Translations under genes and position numbers: made by a program
Part shown: positions 36,175-45,807 of the stretch, in pieces
Layout: the number at the start of each line of letters is the position of its first letter
How positions within the stretch are numbered: the first letter of the stretch is position 1
The notes under the pieces: model-generated
What the model was told of the DNA's origin: nothing
What the model saw: only the letters and a program-made list of their open reading frames with translations
Databases searched by the model: none
Assembly: GCA_001274695.2 (NCBI GenBank)
Contig: LARU01000002.1
Coordinates: 1,798,001-1,862,000 of the forward strand
Reading direction: 5' to 3'
Source of the DNA: Azoarcus sp. PA01
Lineage (GTDB): Bacteria > Pseudomonadota > Gammaproteobacteria > Burkholderiales > Rhodocyclaceae
Length of the DNA: 64,000 nt

Positions 36175-36508
36175 TCAAACGTTCCCCTGTTCGACCGCCG
36201 CATGCACCGCGAGCCACACCGCGTCAGCGCCGGTCGACGCGACGCGGTGACGACAACGTGCCGGAATCGTCACCCAGTCGCCGGCCCGCATCGCGAGCTG
36301 CCGGCCATCGGCGAATTCGAGCACTGCGTCGCCGCGCACCAGCATCCCACTCGTCGTCGGGCTGGTCGTACCAGCAGCTTTCCGCGCTCGCCGCCGCGTT
36401 CGATACGATGCGCTCGATGCGTACCCGCGCGTTGGCGAACAGCGGGTCGAAAAGCTCGGTGCCGCGTGCGGGCGGCGGCACGTCGAACAGGTTGCCGTGG
36501 TCGGGCAT
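36175..36508 (-). pseudogene. Cupin-domain gene with one frameshift
   Basis: The N-terminal frame (ATG 36508) reads MPDHGNLFDVPPPARGTELF and YDQPDDEW, then runs into arginine-rich nonsense. Removing one G from the GGG at the W codon near 36346-36350 restores MLVRGDAVLEFADGRQLAMR, AGDWVTIPARCRHRV and a stop at 36175-36177, giving a normal cupin of about 110 residues with His residues for metal binding (CRHRVAS). The gene is 6 bases downstream of paaY on the same strand. It is either a fresh pseudogene or a one-base sequencing error. Confidence 0.82.
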
Positions 36509-36514
36509 CGTCGG

Positions 36515-37123
36515 TCAGTTGCCCCGCTTCAGGTCGACGAGCGGCACGATGCCCGGCGGCAGGTCGAATTTCGGGCGGTTCGCTTCGGGCTCGGCCAGCG
36601 GCAGGCACGGTTTGAGCGTCGCGAGGCTGCGCACGGTCAGCTCGTGGTAGCAGCGCGTGCCGTCGATTTTCCAGTCCATTTCCTGCGCGGTGAGTTCGCG
36701 GACCACCTTGGCCGGAATGCCCGCGGCGAGCATGCGCGGCGGGACCACCATGTCGGCCTTGACGAACGCGCACGCGGCGACGACCGCCGAATCGCCGACG
36801 ACTGCGTTGTCCATGACGACCGCGTTCATGCCGACGAGCGCATTGCGGCCGATGCGACAACCGTGCAGCACTGCCGCGTGGCCGATGTGGCCGTCTTCCT
36901 CGACGATCGTGTCGAGGTTCGGAAAGCCGTGCATCACGCAGTTGTCCTGCAGGTTCGAGCCCGGTTCGAGGATGATCCGGCCGAAATCGCCGCGCAGGCT
37001 CGCGAGCGGCGCGACGTAGCAGCGTGCGCCGACGATGACGTCGCCGATCAGCACTGCGTCGGGGTGGACGAAGGCGCTCGGGTGGACGACCGGACGCAGG
37101 CCGTCGATTTCGTAGCAGGGCAT
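36515..37123 (-). CDS. paaY: Gamma-class carbonic-anhydrase-like protein PaaY
   Basis: A 202-residue left-handed beta-helix protein built of hexapeptide repeats ([20 protein letters not shown] and following). Three histidines of the gamma-class metal site are present (NCVMHGFP and [12 protein letters not shown]). PaaY is a thioesterase for CoA adducts arising from faulty ring-CoA intermediates in phenylacetate breakdown. Start at ATG 37123-37121 ([20 protein letters not shown]). It lies downstream of paaN on the same strand, so it belongs to the left arm of the paa cluster. Confidence 0.92.
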   Translation of the reverse strand: MPCYEIDGLRPVVHPSAFVHPDAVLIGDVIVGARCYVAPLASLRGDFGRIILEPGSNLQDNCVMHGFPNLDTIVEEDGHIGHAAVLHGCRIGRNALVGMNAVVMDNAVVGDSAVVAACAFVKADMVVPPRMLAAGIPAKVVRELTAQEMDWKIDGTRCYHELTVRSLATLKPCLPLAEPEANRPKFDLPPGIVPLVDLKRGN

Positions 37124-37316
37124 CGTTTGAATCTCCCGGATTCGAAAAGGGGACAAGACGCCGGAAGACGACGCCCGGAGCGCGGCGTGCTTCCGACGCC
37201 GGGTGCGCGGTTTTTGCACGGCGCTGACCGGGCTCGTGCAGCGTCGGGACGCGCACACACCCGGGGCGATGCAAACGGGGCGCCGCAGCGCCCCGTTTTG
37301 CCCGGCGGGCGTTACG

Positions 37317-38981
37317 TCATTCGACGTGATAGCGCCGCTGCACGACGCGGAAGCGGTTCGCGACGAAGGCGCTGTCGGCGTAGCTCGCATTGGCCGCCGG
37401 GTTCATGCCGACTCCATGATAGTCGGAGAACGCCGCCGACTGATTGACGAACACCCCGCCGGTCAGGTTGATCGATAGCGCCGCCCCGGCATGCATCGTC
37501 GCCGCGGTCATCGCGTCGAGCACCTGCGGCTTCGTCGAGTACACGCCGACCGTCAGCGCGCCGTGCTCGCGTACGATGCGCTCGGACAGCGCCACCGCGG
37601 CGTCGGCATCGGCCACGCGGACGACGAACGAGATTGGGCCGAAACGCTCGACCAGGTAGCTTTTCTCGTCGCTCGCGTCGCAGCTCAGCAGCACCGGCGT
37701 GCGTACTTCGGCGTTCGGGAACTCGGGGTGTTCGAGCTTGCGCGACGCGAGCACGACCTGGCCGTATTCGCCGGCTTCGTCGATGCGGCGCAGCGTGTCC
37801 GCGGACTGGATCGCCCCGAGCACTGCGGTCGCGACCGCCGGGTCCGCGAGCGTCTTGTCGATCGCGGCGGCGAGGTCGGCAGCGAACTCGTCGAAGCTCT
37901 TGTGCCCCTGATCGGTATCGATCCCGTCCGCCGGCACGAGGATCGCCTGCGTCGTCGTGCACATCTGCCCCGAATACAGGCACAGCGTGAACGCGAGGTT
38001 GCGCAGCATCGCCTTGTACGCATCGGTCGACTCGACGACGACGTTATTGACGCCGGCCAGTTCCGCATACACCTGCGCCTGCCGCGCGTTGTCGATGAGC
38101 CACTCGCCGAACAGGTTGCCGCCGGTGAAGTCGATCGATTTGACCGCCGGGTGGGTCGCGAGCGCCTGCGTGTCTTCACGTTTCGTGACGACCGCGAGGC
38201 TGACGACGTTCGGGTCGAGGCCCTGCTCGGCGAGCACTTCGCGAGCGATGCGCACGGTGATCGCCGCGGGCAGGATCGCGTGCTCGTGCGGCTTGACGAT
38301 AACCGGATTGCCGGTCGCGAGCGCGGCGAAGAAGCCCGGATACGTGTTCCACGTCGGGAACGTGCCGCAGCCGATCACCAGCGCGACGCCGCGGCCGACG
38401 ATCTCGAAGTGTTTCTTCATCCGCAGCGGCGGATTCTTGCCCTGCGGCTTCTCCCACACCGCTTCAGCCGGAATGCGGCTCATCTCGTCCCACGCATAGG
38501 CGACCGCTTCGAGGCCGCGGTCCTGCGCGTGCGGACCGCCGGCCTGGAAAGCCATCATCCAGCCCTGGCCACTGGTCAGCATCACCGCGTGCGCGATCTC
38601 GAAGCTGCGCTTGTTGAGGCGCTCGAGGATCTCGAGGCAGACGCCGACGCGCCCTTCCGCGCCGAGGCGCTGCCAGCCGTCCTGCGCCGCCTGCGCCGCC
38701 TCGACGAGCGCTGCCGGCGAGCACACCGGATAGCGCACGCCGAGGTCGAGGCCGTAAGGCGAGCGTTCCGGCGCGAGCCGGCCGGTTTCGCCCGCCTGCT
38801 CGAGCGGGAAATCCTGGCCGAAGCAGGCTTCGACTGCGCGCTGGCCGTCTTCATTGGCCGTTTCGCCATAAACCTTCGGACTTGGCATTTCGGGATACGG
38901 CGTCCAGAAGCCGCGCGTACGGGTTGCCTGGACGGCGGCGTCGAGCGTCGCGCGGTGCTTTTCGAACAGCGGATGGGTCAT
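37317..38981 (-). CDS. paaN: Phenylacetate degradation aldehyde dehydrogenase PaaN
   Basis: A 554-residue aldehyde-dehydrogenase-superfamily protein of the PaaN type. The N-terminal half has NAD-binding features ([20 protein letters not shown], and [13 protein letters not shown]); the catalytic Cys is in [16 protein letters not shown] near residue 345. E. coli PaaZ fuses an aldehyde dehydrogenase to a ring-opening hydratase; here only the dehydrogenase part is present, so the hydratase must be encoded elsewhere if PaaN is to complete that step. It is divergent from paaG, with a TetR-type operator between. Confidence 0.92.
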   Translation of the reverse strand: MTHPLFEKHRATLDAAVQATRTRGFWTPYPEMPSPKVYGETANEDGQRAVEACFGQDFPLEQAGETGRLAPERSPYGLDLGVRYPVCSPAALVEAAQAAQDGWQRLGAEGRVGVCLEILERLNKRSFEIAHAVMLTSGQGWMMAFQAGGPHAQDRGLEAVAYAWDEMSRIPAEAVWEKPQGKNPPLRMKKHFEIVGRGVALVIGCGTFPTWNTYPGFFAALATGNPVIVKPHEHAILPAAITVRIAREVLAEQGLDPNVVSLAVVTKREDTQALATHPAVKSIDFTGGNLFGEWLIDNARQAQVYAELAGVNNVVVESTDAYKAMLRNLAFTLCLYSGQMCTTTQAILVPADGIDTDQGHKSFDEFAADLAAAIDKTLADPAVATAVLGAIQSADTLRRIDEAGEYGQVVLASRKLEHPEFPNAEVRTPVLLSCDASDEKSYLVERFGPISFVVRVADADAAVALSERIVREHGALTVGVYSTKPQVLDAMTAATMHAGAALSINLTGGVFVNQSAAFSDYHGVGMNPAANASYADSAFVANRFRVVQRRYHVE

Positions 38982-39100
38982 GGAACTCTCCTCTCGTCGG
39001 GTGGGATGCCGCCGCGCAGGGCTCTGCGTTCTGGAGTGCGCCGATGTTGCAGCGCGGCAAACTTGTCAAGCAAAAAACAGTTGTCTTTTGATCTGGGTCA

Positions 39101-39129
39101 AGATTACTATTGATTGACCGGTCGGTCAA
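39101..39129 (-). promoter_or_regulatory. Possible leftward paaN promoter overlapping the operator
   Basis: TTGACC (39129-39124) and TAATCT (39106-39101) with 17-base spacing on the minus strand. The -35 lies within the TetR-type palindrome, consistent with direct repression. Confidence 0.4.
39114..39129. promoter_or_regulatory. TetR-type (PaaR-like) operator
   Basis: TTGACC-GGTC-GGTCAA, with perfect 6-bp outer arms, in the 242-bp divergent region between paaN and paaG. Such TTGACC-type palindromes are typical of TetR repressors of acyl-CoA pathways. The TetR gene at 47464-48081 is the likely reader. Confidence 0.6.
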
Positions 39130-39223
39130 ACAACGCCAGCCCCCCAATTCGACGCTGGCACAACGCGACCAGGACGCCGACAGGGTGCCACGCCGCACCC
39201 GGGCAAACAATCAGGAGACCTGA

Positions 39224-40042
39224 ATGAGCAACGAGTTTGACATGCAGGGAGAAACGATCCGCATGGAAGTCGTCGGCGGCGTCGCGACGCTGACGTTGAA
39301 CCGGCCTGACCGGCTCAACAGCTTCACGAACCGCATGCACGAGGAAGTGCGCGAAGCGCTTGCCGCGGTGAAGGCCGGGCGCGACCGAGGCATCGTCCGC
39401 GTCCTAGTCATCACCGGCGCCGGGCGCGGCTTCTGCGCCGGGCAGGATCTCGCCGACCGCGCCGTCGCCCCGGGCGAAGCGCCGGTCGATCTCGGCGCCT
39501 CGGTCGAGAAGAACTACAAGCCTTTGGCGATGGCGCTGCGCAACCTCGATCTGCCGGTCATCGCCGCAGTCAATGGCGTCGCGGCCGGGGCCGGGGCGAG
39601 CATCGCGCTGGCGTGCGACCTCGTGTTCGCGGCGCGTTCGGCGAGCTTCATCCAGTCGTTCAGCAAGCTCGGCGTCGTGCCGGACACCGGCGGCAGCTGG
39701 ATCCTGCCGCGCCTCGTCGGCCCGGCGCGCGCGCTCGGGCTCGCGCTGCTCGGCGAGAAGCTCGGCGCCGAACAGGCCGAACAGTGGGGCCTGATCTGGA
39801 AATGCGTCGACGACGACGCGCTGATGCCGACCGTGCAGCAAGTCGCGGCGAGCCTCGCGCAGGGACCGACTTTCGGCTACGCGCAGACGAAGAAGGCGAT
39901 CTGGGCAAGTTCGACGAACGACTTCGAAACCCAGCTCGACCTCGAGCGCAACATGATGACGGTGTGCGGCCAGTCGAACGACTATCGCGAAGGGGTCGCT
40001 GCGTTCATCGAAAAGCGCGCGCCGCGCTTCAAGGGGGACTAG
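39224..40042 (+). CDS. paaG: Ring 1,2-epoxyphenylacetyl-CoA isomerase PaaG
   Basis: A 272-residue crotonase-fold enzyme that converts ring 1,2-epoxyphenylacetyl-CoA to the oxepin-CoA and also isomerises dehydroadipyl-CoA. The oxyanion-hole region (GAGRGFCAGQDLADR) and NGVAAGAGASIALACDLVFA are standard, and FIQSFSKLGVVPDTGGSWIL carries the PaaG-type catalytic Asp. Start ATG 39224 follows AGGAG. First gene of the rightward paa operon. Confidence 0.95.
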   Translation: MSNEFDMQGETIRMEVVGGVATLTLNRPDRLNSFTNRMHEEVREALAAVKAGRDRGIVRVLVITGAGRGFCAGQDLADRAVAPGEAPVDLGASVEKNYKPLAMALRNLDLPVIAAVNGVAAGAGASIALACDLVFAARSASFIQSFSKLGVVPDTGGSWILPRLVGPARALGLALLGEKLGAEQAEQWGLIWKCVDDDALMPTVQQVAASLAQGPTFGYAQTKKAIWASSTNDFETQLDLERNMMTVCGQSNDYREGVAAFIEKRAPRFKGD

Positions 40043-40081
40043 GACAATGAAATCCTCGCCATGCGCTGCAAAGGACGTCAA

Positions 40082-41611
40082 ATGAAGGCGCTGAACAAGA
40101 ACGTGAAAGTGCTCGTGATCGGCGCCGGCGCGATGGGCAGCGGCATCGCCCACGTCGCCGCACGTGCCGGCCACGCAGTGTATCTGTACGACGGCCGCCC
40201 GGAAGCGGTGCAGTCGGGGTGTGCAGGCATCGACAAGGACTTGCGCTATCTCGTCGCGAAGGGGCGGCTGCCTGAAGCCGAGGCGCAAGCGATCCGGGCG
40301 CGCGTGCTGCCGGTCGCGGCGCTTGCCGACGCGCGCGACGCCGGGCTCGCGATCGAGGCGATCGTCGAGAACCTCGACGTCAAGCAGGCGTTGTTCAGGG
40401 AGCTCGAAGCGTTGCTCGGCGAAGACGCGATCCTCGCGAGCAACACGTCGTCGCTGTCGATCACGGCGATGGCCGCCGGGCTCGCGCGCCCGGGGCGCTT
40501 TGCCGGGCTGCATTTCTTCAACCCGGCGCCGCGCATGGCGCTCGTCGAAGTCGTCTCGGGCCTCGCGACCGAGCGCGCGATCGCCGACACCCTGCACGCG
40601 ACGGCGCGGGCGTGGGGCAAGATTCCGGTGCATGCGAAATCGACGCCGGGCTTCATCGTCAACCGCGTCGCCCGCCCGTACTACGCCGAAGCGCTGCGCG
40701 TGCTCGCCGAGAAAGCTGCGGAGCCTCAGACGCTCGACGCGATCCTGCGCGAAGGCTGCGGTTTCGCGATGGGGCCGTTCGAACTGATGGACCTGATCGG
40801 GCACGACGTGAACTTCGCCGTCACGCGCTCGGTGTTCGAAGCGTATTTCAACGATCGCCGCTTCGCTCCGAGCCTGATCCAGCAGGAGCTCGTGTTTGCC
40901 GGCCGGCTCGGGCGCAAGAGCGGGCGCGGCTTCTACGACTACGCTGAAGGCGCGGTCAGGCCGCCGGCGCGCAGCGAACCGGTGCGCAATGCCGAGGCGA
41001 AGATCGCCGTGGTGGGCGACATCGGCGCCGCGGCGCCGCTGATCGCACGGCTCGAAGCGGGCGGCGTCGAGGTGCGGCGCGAAGCGGGCAAGGGCGGGCG
41101 CGGCTGGATGAAGATCGGCGCGGCGTGCGTCGCGCTGTCCGACGGACGCACCGCGACCCGCCGTGCGGTCGAGGAAGAGTGCCCGAACCTGGTGCTGCTC
41201 GACCTGTGCCTCGACTTTGCCGCGACCGGGCGCATCACCGTCGCGCGCGCCGACCAGTGCGGCCTCGGCGCGTTTCGCGCGGTCGTCGGCACGCTGCAGA
41301 AAGCCGGCGTCAATGTGAGCGTCATCGACGACGTGGCCGGCCTGCTGTCGCTGCGCGTCGTCGCGATGCTCGCGAACGAGGCCGCCGACGCGGTGCTGTA
41401 CGGCGTCGCCAGTGCCGCCGACGTCGACACCGCGATGTGTCACGGCACGAACTACCCGAAAGGCGGGCCGCTCGCGTGGGCCGACCAGCTCGGCGCGGCG
41501 TTCATCGCCGAAGTGATCGCGAACCTCGCCGCGCATTACGGCGAAGAACGCTATCGCGTGTCGCCGTTCCTGCAGCGCAAGGCGTTCAAGGGAGAGCTGG
41601 TGCATGACTGA
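40082..41611 (+). CDS. paaH: 3-hydroxyadipyl-CoA dehydrogenase PaaH
   Basis: A 509-residue 3-hydroxyacyl-CoA dehydrogenase that oxidises 3-hydroxyadipyl-CoA in the lower pathway. The Rossmann motif KVLVIGAGAMGSGIAHVAARAG is at the N-terminus; catalytic His region FAGLHFFNPAPRMALVEVV, then the first C-terminal dimerisation domain (GFIVNRVARPYYAEALRV) and a second copy near the C-terminus. The double C-terminal domain accounts for the extra length over 280-residue enzymes and matches PaaH/PaaC. Start ATG 40082 is 39 bases after paaG; the last bases overlap paaI. Confidence 0.94.
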   Translation: MKALNKNVKVLVIGAGAMGSGIAHVAARAGHAVYLYDGRPEAVQSGCAGIDKDLRYLVAKGRLPEAEAQAIRARVLPVAALADARDAGLAIEAIVENLDVKQALFRELEALLGEDAILASNTSSLSITAMAAGLARPGRFAGLHFFNPAPRMALVEVVSGLATERAIADTLHATARAWGKIPVHAKSTPGFIVNRVARPYYAEALRVLAEKAAEPQTLDAILREGCGFAMGPFELMDLIGHDVNFAVTRSVFEAYFNDRRFAPSLIQQELVFAGRLGRKSGRGFYDYAEGAVRPPARSEPVRNAEAKIAVVGDIGAAAPLIARLEAGGVEVRREAGKGGRGWMKIGAACVALSDGRTATRRAVEEECPNLVLLDLCLDFAATGRITVARADQCGLGAFRAVVGTLQKAGVNVSVIDDVAGLLSLRVVAMLANEAADAVLYGVASAADVDTAMCHGTNYPKGGPLAWADQLGAAFIAEVIANLAAHYGEERYRVSPFLQRKAFKGELVHD

Positions 41612-42068
41612 GGCGGGTTTCAGGGACCTCGCGAACGGACTCGAGCCGCAGATGCTGGCCGAACGAGTGCGCGACGGCATGTCGGAGAAGGACCCGACGC
41701 TGAAGGGTTACGGCATCGGCGTCGAAGCGATCGGACCCGGCTACGCGAAGATGACGATGACGGTGCGCAAGGACATGCTGAACGGTTTCGGCATCTGCCA
41801 CGGCGGCTTCATCACGCTGCTCGCCGACGCGGCGTTCGCGTATTCGTGCAACAGCCACAACGAAATGACGGTCGCGTCCGGCATCAGCCTCGACTTCATG
41901 GCGCCGGGCCGCCCGGGCGACGTGCTCATCGCGGAAGCGAAAGAGCTTTTCGTCGCCGGGCGTACCGGAGTCTATGACGTCACCGTGGTCAATCAGAAAG
42001 GCGAGCTGCTGGCGATGATGCGCGGCAAGTCGTACCGCCTGAAAGGCCGGGCGGTCGTGGATTTGTGA
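41604..42068 (+). CDS. paaI: Hydroxyphenylacetyl-CoA thioesterase PaaI
   Basis: A 154-residue hotdog-fold thioesterase. ICHGGFITLLADAAFAYSCN is the signature, with the catalytic Asp in LLADAAF; GISLDFMAPGRPGDV is the second strand. PaaI rescues CoA from dead-end ring-hydroxylated phenylacetyl-CoA. It overlaps paaH by eight bases. Confidence 0.94.
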   Translation: MTEAGFRDLANGLEPQMLAERVRDGMSEKDPTLKGYGIGVEAIGPGYAKMTMTVRKDMLNGFGICHGGFITLLADAAFAYSCNSHNEMTVASGISLDFMAPGRPGDVLIAEAKELFVAGRTGVYDVTVVNQKGELLAMMRGKSYRLKGRAVVDL

Positions 42069-42168
42069 ACAACTTTTGACGTGGATCGGAGCGCGCGAGG
42101 TCCGGTGGTGGCAACAATCGCGCTTCAACATGAAATCCACGCAGCCGAAACCTTTGGAGGAGAGAACC

Positions 42169-43491
42169 ATGCCAGTGAAGACGCCGTCGCCCGGTGATCT
42201 GGAGCCGATCGAGACCGCCAGCCGGGACGAACTGCGCGCGTTGCAGCTCGAGCGGCTGAAGTGGAGCGTGCGCCACGCGTATGAAAACGTGCCGCATTAC
42301 CGCAAGAGCTTCGAGGCGAAAGGCGTTCATCCCGACGACCTGAATACGCTCGAGGACCTCGCCCGCTTTCCGTTCACCGCGAAAGCCGACCTGCGCGACA
42401 ACTACCCGTTCGGGATGTTCGCGGTGCCGCGCGGCAAGCTCGCCCGAGTCCATGCGTCGTCGGGCACGACCGGCAAGCCGACCGTCGTCGGCTACACGCT
42501 GAAGGACATCGACACCTGGGCCAATGTCGTCGCGCGCTCGATCCGGGCCGCCGGCGGGCGGGCCGGCGACATGGTGCATGTGTCCTACGGCTACGGTCTG
42601 TTCACCGGCGGTCTCGGCGCGCACTACGGCGCCGAGCGGCTCGGCTGTGCGGTGGTGCCGATGTCCGGCGGGCAGACCGAGAAGCAGATCCAGGTGATCC
42701 AGGACTTCAAGCCCGACATCATCATGGTGACGCCGTCGTACATGCTGACGATCCTCGACGAGATGGAGCGCATGGGCATCGACCCGAAGTCGACTTCGCT
42801 GAAAGTCGGCATATTCGGCGCCGAGCCCTGGACGCAGGGGATGCGCGAGGCGATGGAGGCGCATTCCGGCCTCGATGCGGTGGACATCTACGGCCTGTCC
42901 GAAGTGATGGGGCCGGGCGTCGCCAGCGAATGCATCGAGTCGAAGGACGGTCCGGTCGTCTGGGAAGACCACTTCTACCCGGAGATCATCGATCCGCACA
43001 CCGGCGAAGTGCTGCCCGACGGCGAGGAAGGCGAGCTCGTCTTCACGACGCTGACGAAGGAGGCGATGCCGGTGATCCGCTATCGCACGCGCGACCTGAC
43101 GCGGCTGCTGCCGCCGACTTCGCGCAGCATGCGGCGCATGGCGAAGATCACCGGGCGTTCCGACGACATGCTGATCATCCGCGGCGTGAATCTCTTCCCG
43201 ACGCAGATCGAGGAGCTGATCTGCCACATGCCTCAGCTCGCCCCGCAATACCTGCTCGAGGTCGACAAGAAAGGCCACATGGACACGCTGACCGTGAAAG
43301 TCGAGCTGGACCCGGAGGCGGTCGTCGGCCGGCATCCGGAGCAGAAGGAAGCGCTCGGCGAGGAGCTCGCGCATCGCATCAAGACCCTTGTCGGCGTCTC
43401 GGCGAACGTGCAGGTCGGCGAGCCGTTCTCGATCGAGCGCGTGACGATCGGCAAAGCCAAGCGCGTCATCGACCGCCGGCCGAAGGAATGA
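42169..43491 (+). CDS. paaK: Phenylacetate-CoA ligase PaaK
   Basis: First pathway enzyme: ATP-dependent activation of phenylacetate to phenylacetyl-CoA. A 440-residue member of the adenylate-forming family. Phosphate-binding loop VHASSGTTGKPTVVGYT near residue 102; DIYGLSEVMGPGVASEC is the ACV-binding segment; the C-terminal domain has DDMLIIRGVNLFPTQIEE. Start at ATG 42169, after GGAGGAGA, preferred over in-frame upstream starts at 42076 and 42130. Confidence 0.95.
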   Translation: MPVKTPSPGDLEPIETASRDELRALQLERLKWSVRHAYENVPHYRKSFEAKGVHPDDLNTLEDLARFPFTAKADLRDNYPFGMFAVPRGKLARVHASSGTTGKPTVVGYTLKDIDTWANVVARSIRAAGGRAGDMVHVSYGYGLFTGGLGAHYGAERLGCAVVPMSGGQTEKQIQVIQDFKPDIIMVTPSYMLTILDEMERMGIDPKSTSLKVGIFGAEPWTQGMREAMEAHSGLDAVDIYGLSEVMGPGVASECIESKDGPVVWEDHFYPEIIDPHTGEVLPDGEEGELVFTTLTKEAMPVIRYRTRDLTRLLPPTSRSMRRMAKITGRSDDMLIIRGVNLFPTQIEELICHMPQLAPQYLLEVDKKGHMDTLTVKVELDPEAVVGRHPEQKEALGEELAHRIKTLVGVSANVQVGEPFSIERVTIGKAKRVIDRRPKE

Positions 43492-43575
43492 GTAGTACGG
43501 CAGCACCCGTCACGGAACTTGAATTTCCCGGCAGCGCGATCCGACGTCGCCGGACATGAAGAAGGAGCATATTCG

Positions 43576-44580
43576 ATGTACACACAAGCTCTGGATATTC
43601 CCCAGCAGAACACCGAGGCGAAAGGTCCGCGGACGATCGAGAACCCCGCGTACCAGGCCGAATTCGACGCGAAGATCGACGCCGGCGGCTATATCGAGGC
43701 GAAGGACTGGATGCCCGAGTCGTACCGCAAGACGCTGGTGCGGCAGATCAGCCAGCACGCGCATTCCGAGATCGTCGGCATGCTGCCCGAAGGCAACTGG
43801 ATCACGCGCGCGCCGACGTTGAAGAGGAAGGCGATCCTGCTCGCCAAAGTGCAGGACGAAGGCGGCCATGGGCTGTATCTGTACGCGGCGGCCGAGACGC
43901 TCGGCGTGTCGCGCGACGAACTGCTCGACGCGCTGCACTCGGGCCGTGCGAAGTACAGCTCGATCTTCAACTACCCGACCTTGACGTGGGCGGACATCGG
44001 CGTCGTCGGCTGGCTCGTCGACGGCGCGGCGATCATGAACCAGATCCCGCTGTGCAAGTGCAGCTACGGGCCGTATGCGCGTGCGATGGTGCGCATCTGC
44101 AAGGAAGAATCGTTCCACCAGCGCCAGGGCTACGACCTGCTGCTGACGATGATGAAAGGCACCCAAGAACAGCGCGACATGGTTCAGGACGCGGTGAACC
44201 GCTGGTGGTGGCCGTCGATCATGATGTTCGGCCCGCACGACAAGGATTCGACGCACTCCGCACAGAGCGCGCGCTGGGGCATCAAGCGCATCTCGAACGA
44301 CGACCTGCGGCAGAAGTTCGTCGATGCGACGGTCGAGCAGGCCAAAGTGCTCGGCGTGACGATGCCGGACCCCGCGCTGAAATGGAACGAGGCGCGCGGC
44401 CATTACGACTTCGGCGCGATCGACTGGGACGAGTTCTGGAACGTCGTCAACGGCCACGGCCAGGGCAATGTCGACCGGCTCGCAGCGCGCGTCAAGGCCT
44501 GGGACGACGGCGCGTGGGTGCGCGAAGCGGCGCTCGAATATGCACGCAAGCACGACGCCCGCGACAGCCGCGCCGCCTGA
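43576..44580 (+). CDS. paaA: Phenylacetyl-CoA epoxidase catalytic subunit PaaA
   Basis: A 334-residue diiron oxygenase subunit of PaaABCE that epoxidises the aromatic ring with O2. Two E-x-x-H diiron motifs are visible: [13 protein letters not shown] near residue 95 and [13 protein letters not shown] near residue 180. The length matches the family (about 310-330). The start ATG 43576 follows GAAGGAG. A long inverted repeat lies between this gene and paaB. Confidence 0.96.
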   Translation: MYTQALDIPQQNTEAKGPRTIENPAYQAEFDAKIDAGGYIEAKDWMPESYRKTLVRQISQHAHSEIVGMLPEGNWITRAPTLKRKAILLAKVQDEGGHGLYLYAAAETLGVSRDELLDALHSGRAKYSSIFNYPTLTWADIGVVGWLVDGAAIMNQIPLCKCSYGPYARAMVRICKEESFHQRQGYDLLLTMMKGTQEQRDMVQDAVNRWWWPSIMMFGPHDKDSTHSAQSARWGIKRISNDDLRQKFVDATVEQAKVLGVTMPDPALKWNEARGHYDFGAIDWDEFWNVVNGHGQGNVDRLAARVKAWDDGAWVREAALEYARKHDARDSRAA

Positions 44581-44615
44581 ATCCCGCTAACTATTCAGGG
44601 GGCAATCGAATACAA

Positions 44616-44676
44616 CCGTTCGCCCTGAGCTTGTCGAAGGGCGCTGCCAAGGCTTCGACAAGCTCAGCCCGAACGG
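44616..44676. repeat. Inverted repeat of the TTCGACAAGCTCAG family
   Basis: Arms of 24 bases (44616-44639 and 44653-44676) match except at two positions and are separated by 13 bases. The core CTTCGACAAGCTCAG with flanking CGAACGG is a dispersed repeat seen in many bacterial genomes. It lies in the paaA-paaB gap, transcribed within the operon, and can fold as a large hairpin. Confidence 0.85.
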
Positions 44677-44738
44677 TATTGCCGGGTTGATAACCGACCG
44701 AAGAGCGGGCTGAGCCGCTCTCGACAGAGGAGATAGAC

Positions 44739-45026
44739 ATGGAACGCAAGGAATGGCCGCTGTGGGAAGTTTTCGTCCGCAGCCGTAACGGACTCGACCA
44801 CAAACACTGCGGCAGCGTGCATGCGCCGGATGCGAAGCTCGCGCTGCAGGTCGCGCGCGACGTCTATACGCGCCGCCAGGAAGGCGTGAGCCTGTGGGTC
44901 GTGCAGGCCGACCACATCGTCGCTTCCGACCCCGACGCGAAGCCGGAGCTGTTCGACCCGGCCGAAGACAAGATCTACCGGCACCCGACGTTCTACCAGC
45001 TGCCGGACGAAGTGAACCACATGTAA
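44739..45026 (+). CDS. paaB: Phenylacetyl-CoA epoxidase subunit PaaB
   Basis: A 95-residue subunit of the epoxidase. Characteristic stretches are PLWEVFVRSRNGLDHKHCGS and LQVARDVYTRRQEGVSLWVV. PaaB is needed for complex assembly, bridging PaaAC to the reductase. It is 158 bases downstream of paaA because of the inserted repeat and is followed eight bases later by paaC. Confidence 0.95.
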   Translation: MERKEWPLWEVFVRSRNGLDHKHCGSVHAPDAKLALQVARDVYTRRQEGVSLWVVQADHIVASDPDAKPELFDPAEDKIYRHPTFYQLPDEVNHM

Positions 45027-45033
45027 GAGGGCG

Positions 45034-45807
45034 ATGACGATGACCCAACAGATGACCAGCCCCGAACATGTCGAATACGTGCTGCGCCTCGGCGACAACG
45101 CGCTGATCCTCGGCCAGCGCCTGTCCGAGTGGTGCGGCCACGCGCCGGTGCTCGAGGAGGACATGGCGCTCGCGAACATGTCGCTCGACCTGATCGGCCA
45201 GGCGCGCATGCTGCTCACGCACGCCGGCCGGCTCGAAGGGCGCGGCCGCGACGAGGATCAGCTCGCGTTCCTGCGCACCGAGCCGAACTACCGCAACCTG
45301 ACCCTGTGCGAGCTGCCGAACCAGGACTTCGCCCGCACGATGGTGCGCAACTTCCTCTACAGCAGCTTGCAGAAGCTGCTGTGGGAACGCCTGATGACGT
45401 CGAGCGATGCCGAGCTCGCCGCGATCGCCGCGAAAAGCATCAAGGAAGCACGCTACCACGCGCAGCACGCCGGCGACTGGGTGATCCGCCTCGGCGACGG
45501 CACGGCCGAATCGCACGCTCGCGCGCAAGGGGCGCTCGACTATCTGTGGCCCTACACGGCCGAGTTCTTCGCCACGACGCCGGTCGACGACGCGGTCGCG
45601 GCGGCCGGCGTCGGTCCGGCGTGGAGCGAACTGGAAGCGGCGTGGGAAGCGCTGGTGATGCCGGTGCTGGCCGAGGCGACGCTGACCGTGCCGGCGCGCA
45701 CGCCGTTCCGTTCGTATGGCAAGTTCGGCCGCCACAGCGAGCACATGGGGCACCTGCTCGCCGAGATGCAGATCATGCAGCGCACCTACCCCGGCGCGCA
45801 GTGGTGA
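45034..45807 (+). CDS. paaC: Phenylacetyl-CoA epoxidase structural subunit PaaC
   Basis: A 257-residue ferritin-like helical subunit that pairs with PaaA without binding the metals. Features: EYVLRLGDNALILGQRLSEW, ANMSLDLIGQARMLLTHA and SIKEARYHAQHAGDWVIRLG. A later ATG at 45040 is an alternative start (two codons shorter). The paaD GTG overlaps its stop by four bases. Confidence 0.94.
   Translation: MTMTQQMTSPEHVEYVLRLGDNALILGQRLSEWCGHAPVLEEDMALANMSLDLIGQARMLLTHAGRLEGRGRDEDQLAFLRTEPNYRNLTLCELPNQDFARTMVRNFLYSSLQKLLWERLMTSSDAELAAIAAKSIKEARYHAQHAGDWVIRLGDGTAESHARAQGALDYLWPYTAEFFATTPVDDAVAAAGVGPAWSELEAAWEALVMPVLAEATLTVPARTPFRSYGKFGRHSEHMGHLLAEMQIMQRTYPGAQW

Noticed and set aside
38982-39223. 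Sigma54 -24/-12 promoter (TGGCAC at about 39155)
   Set aside because: The TGGCAC is not followed by TTGC at the proper distance.
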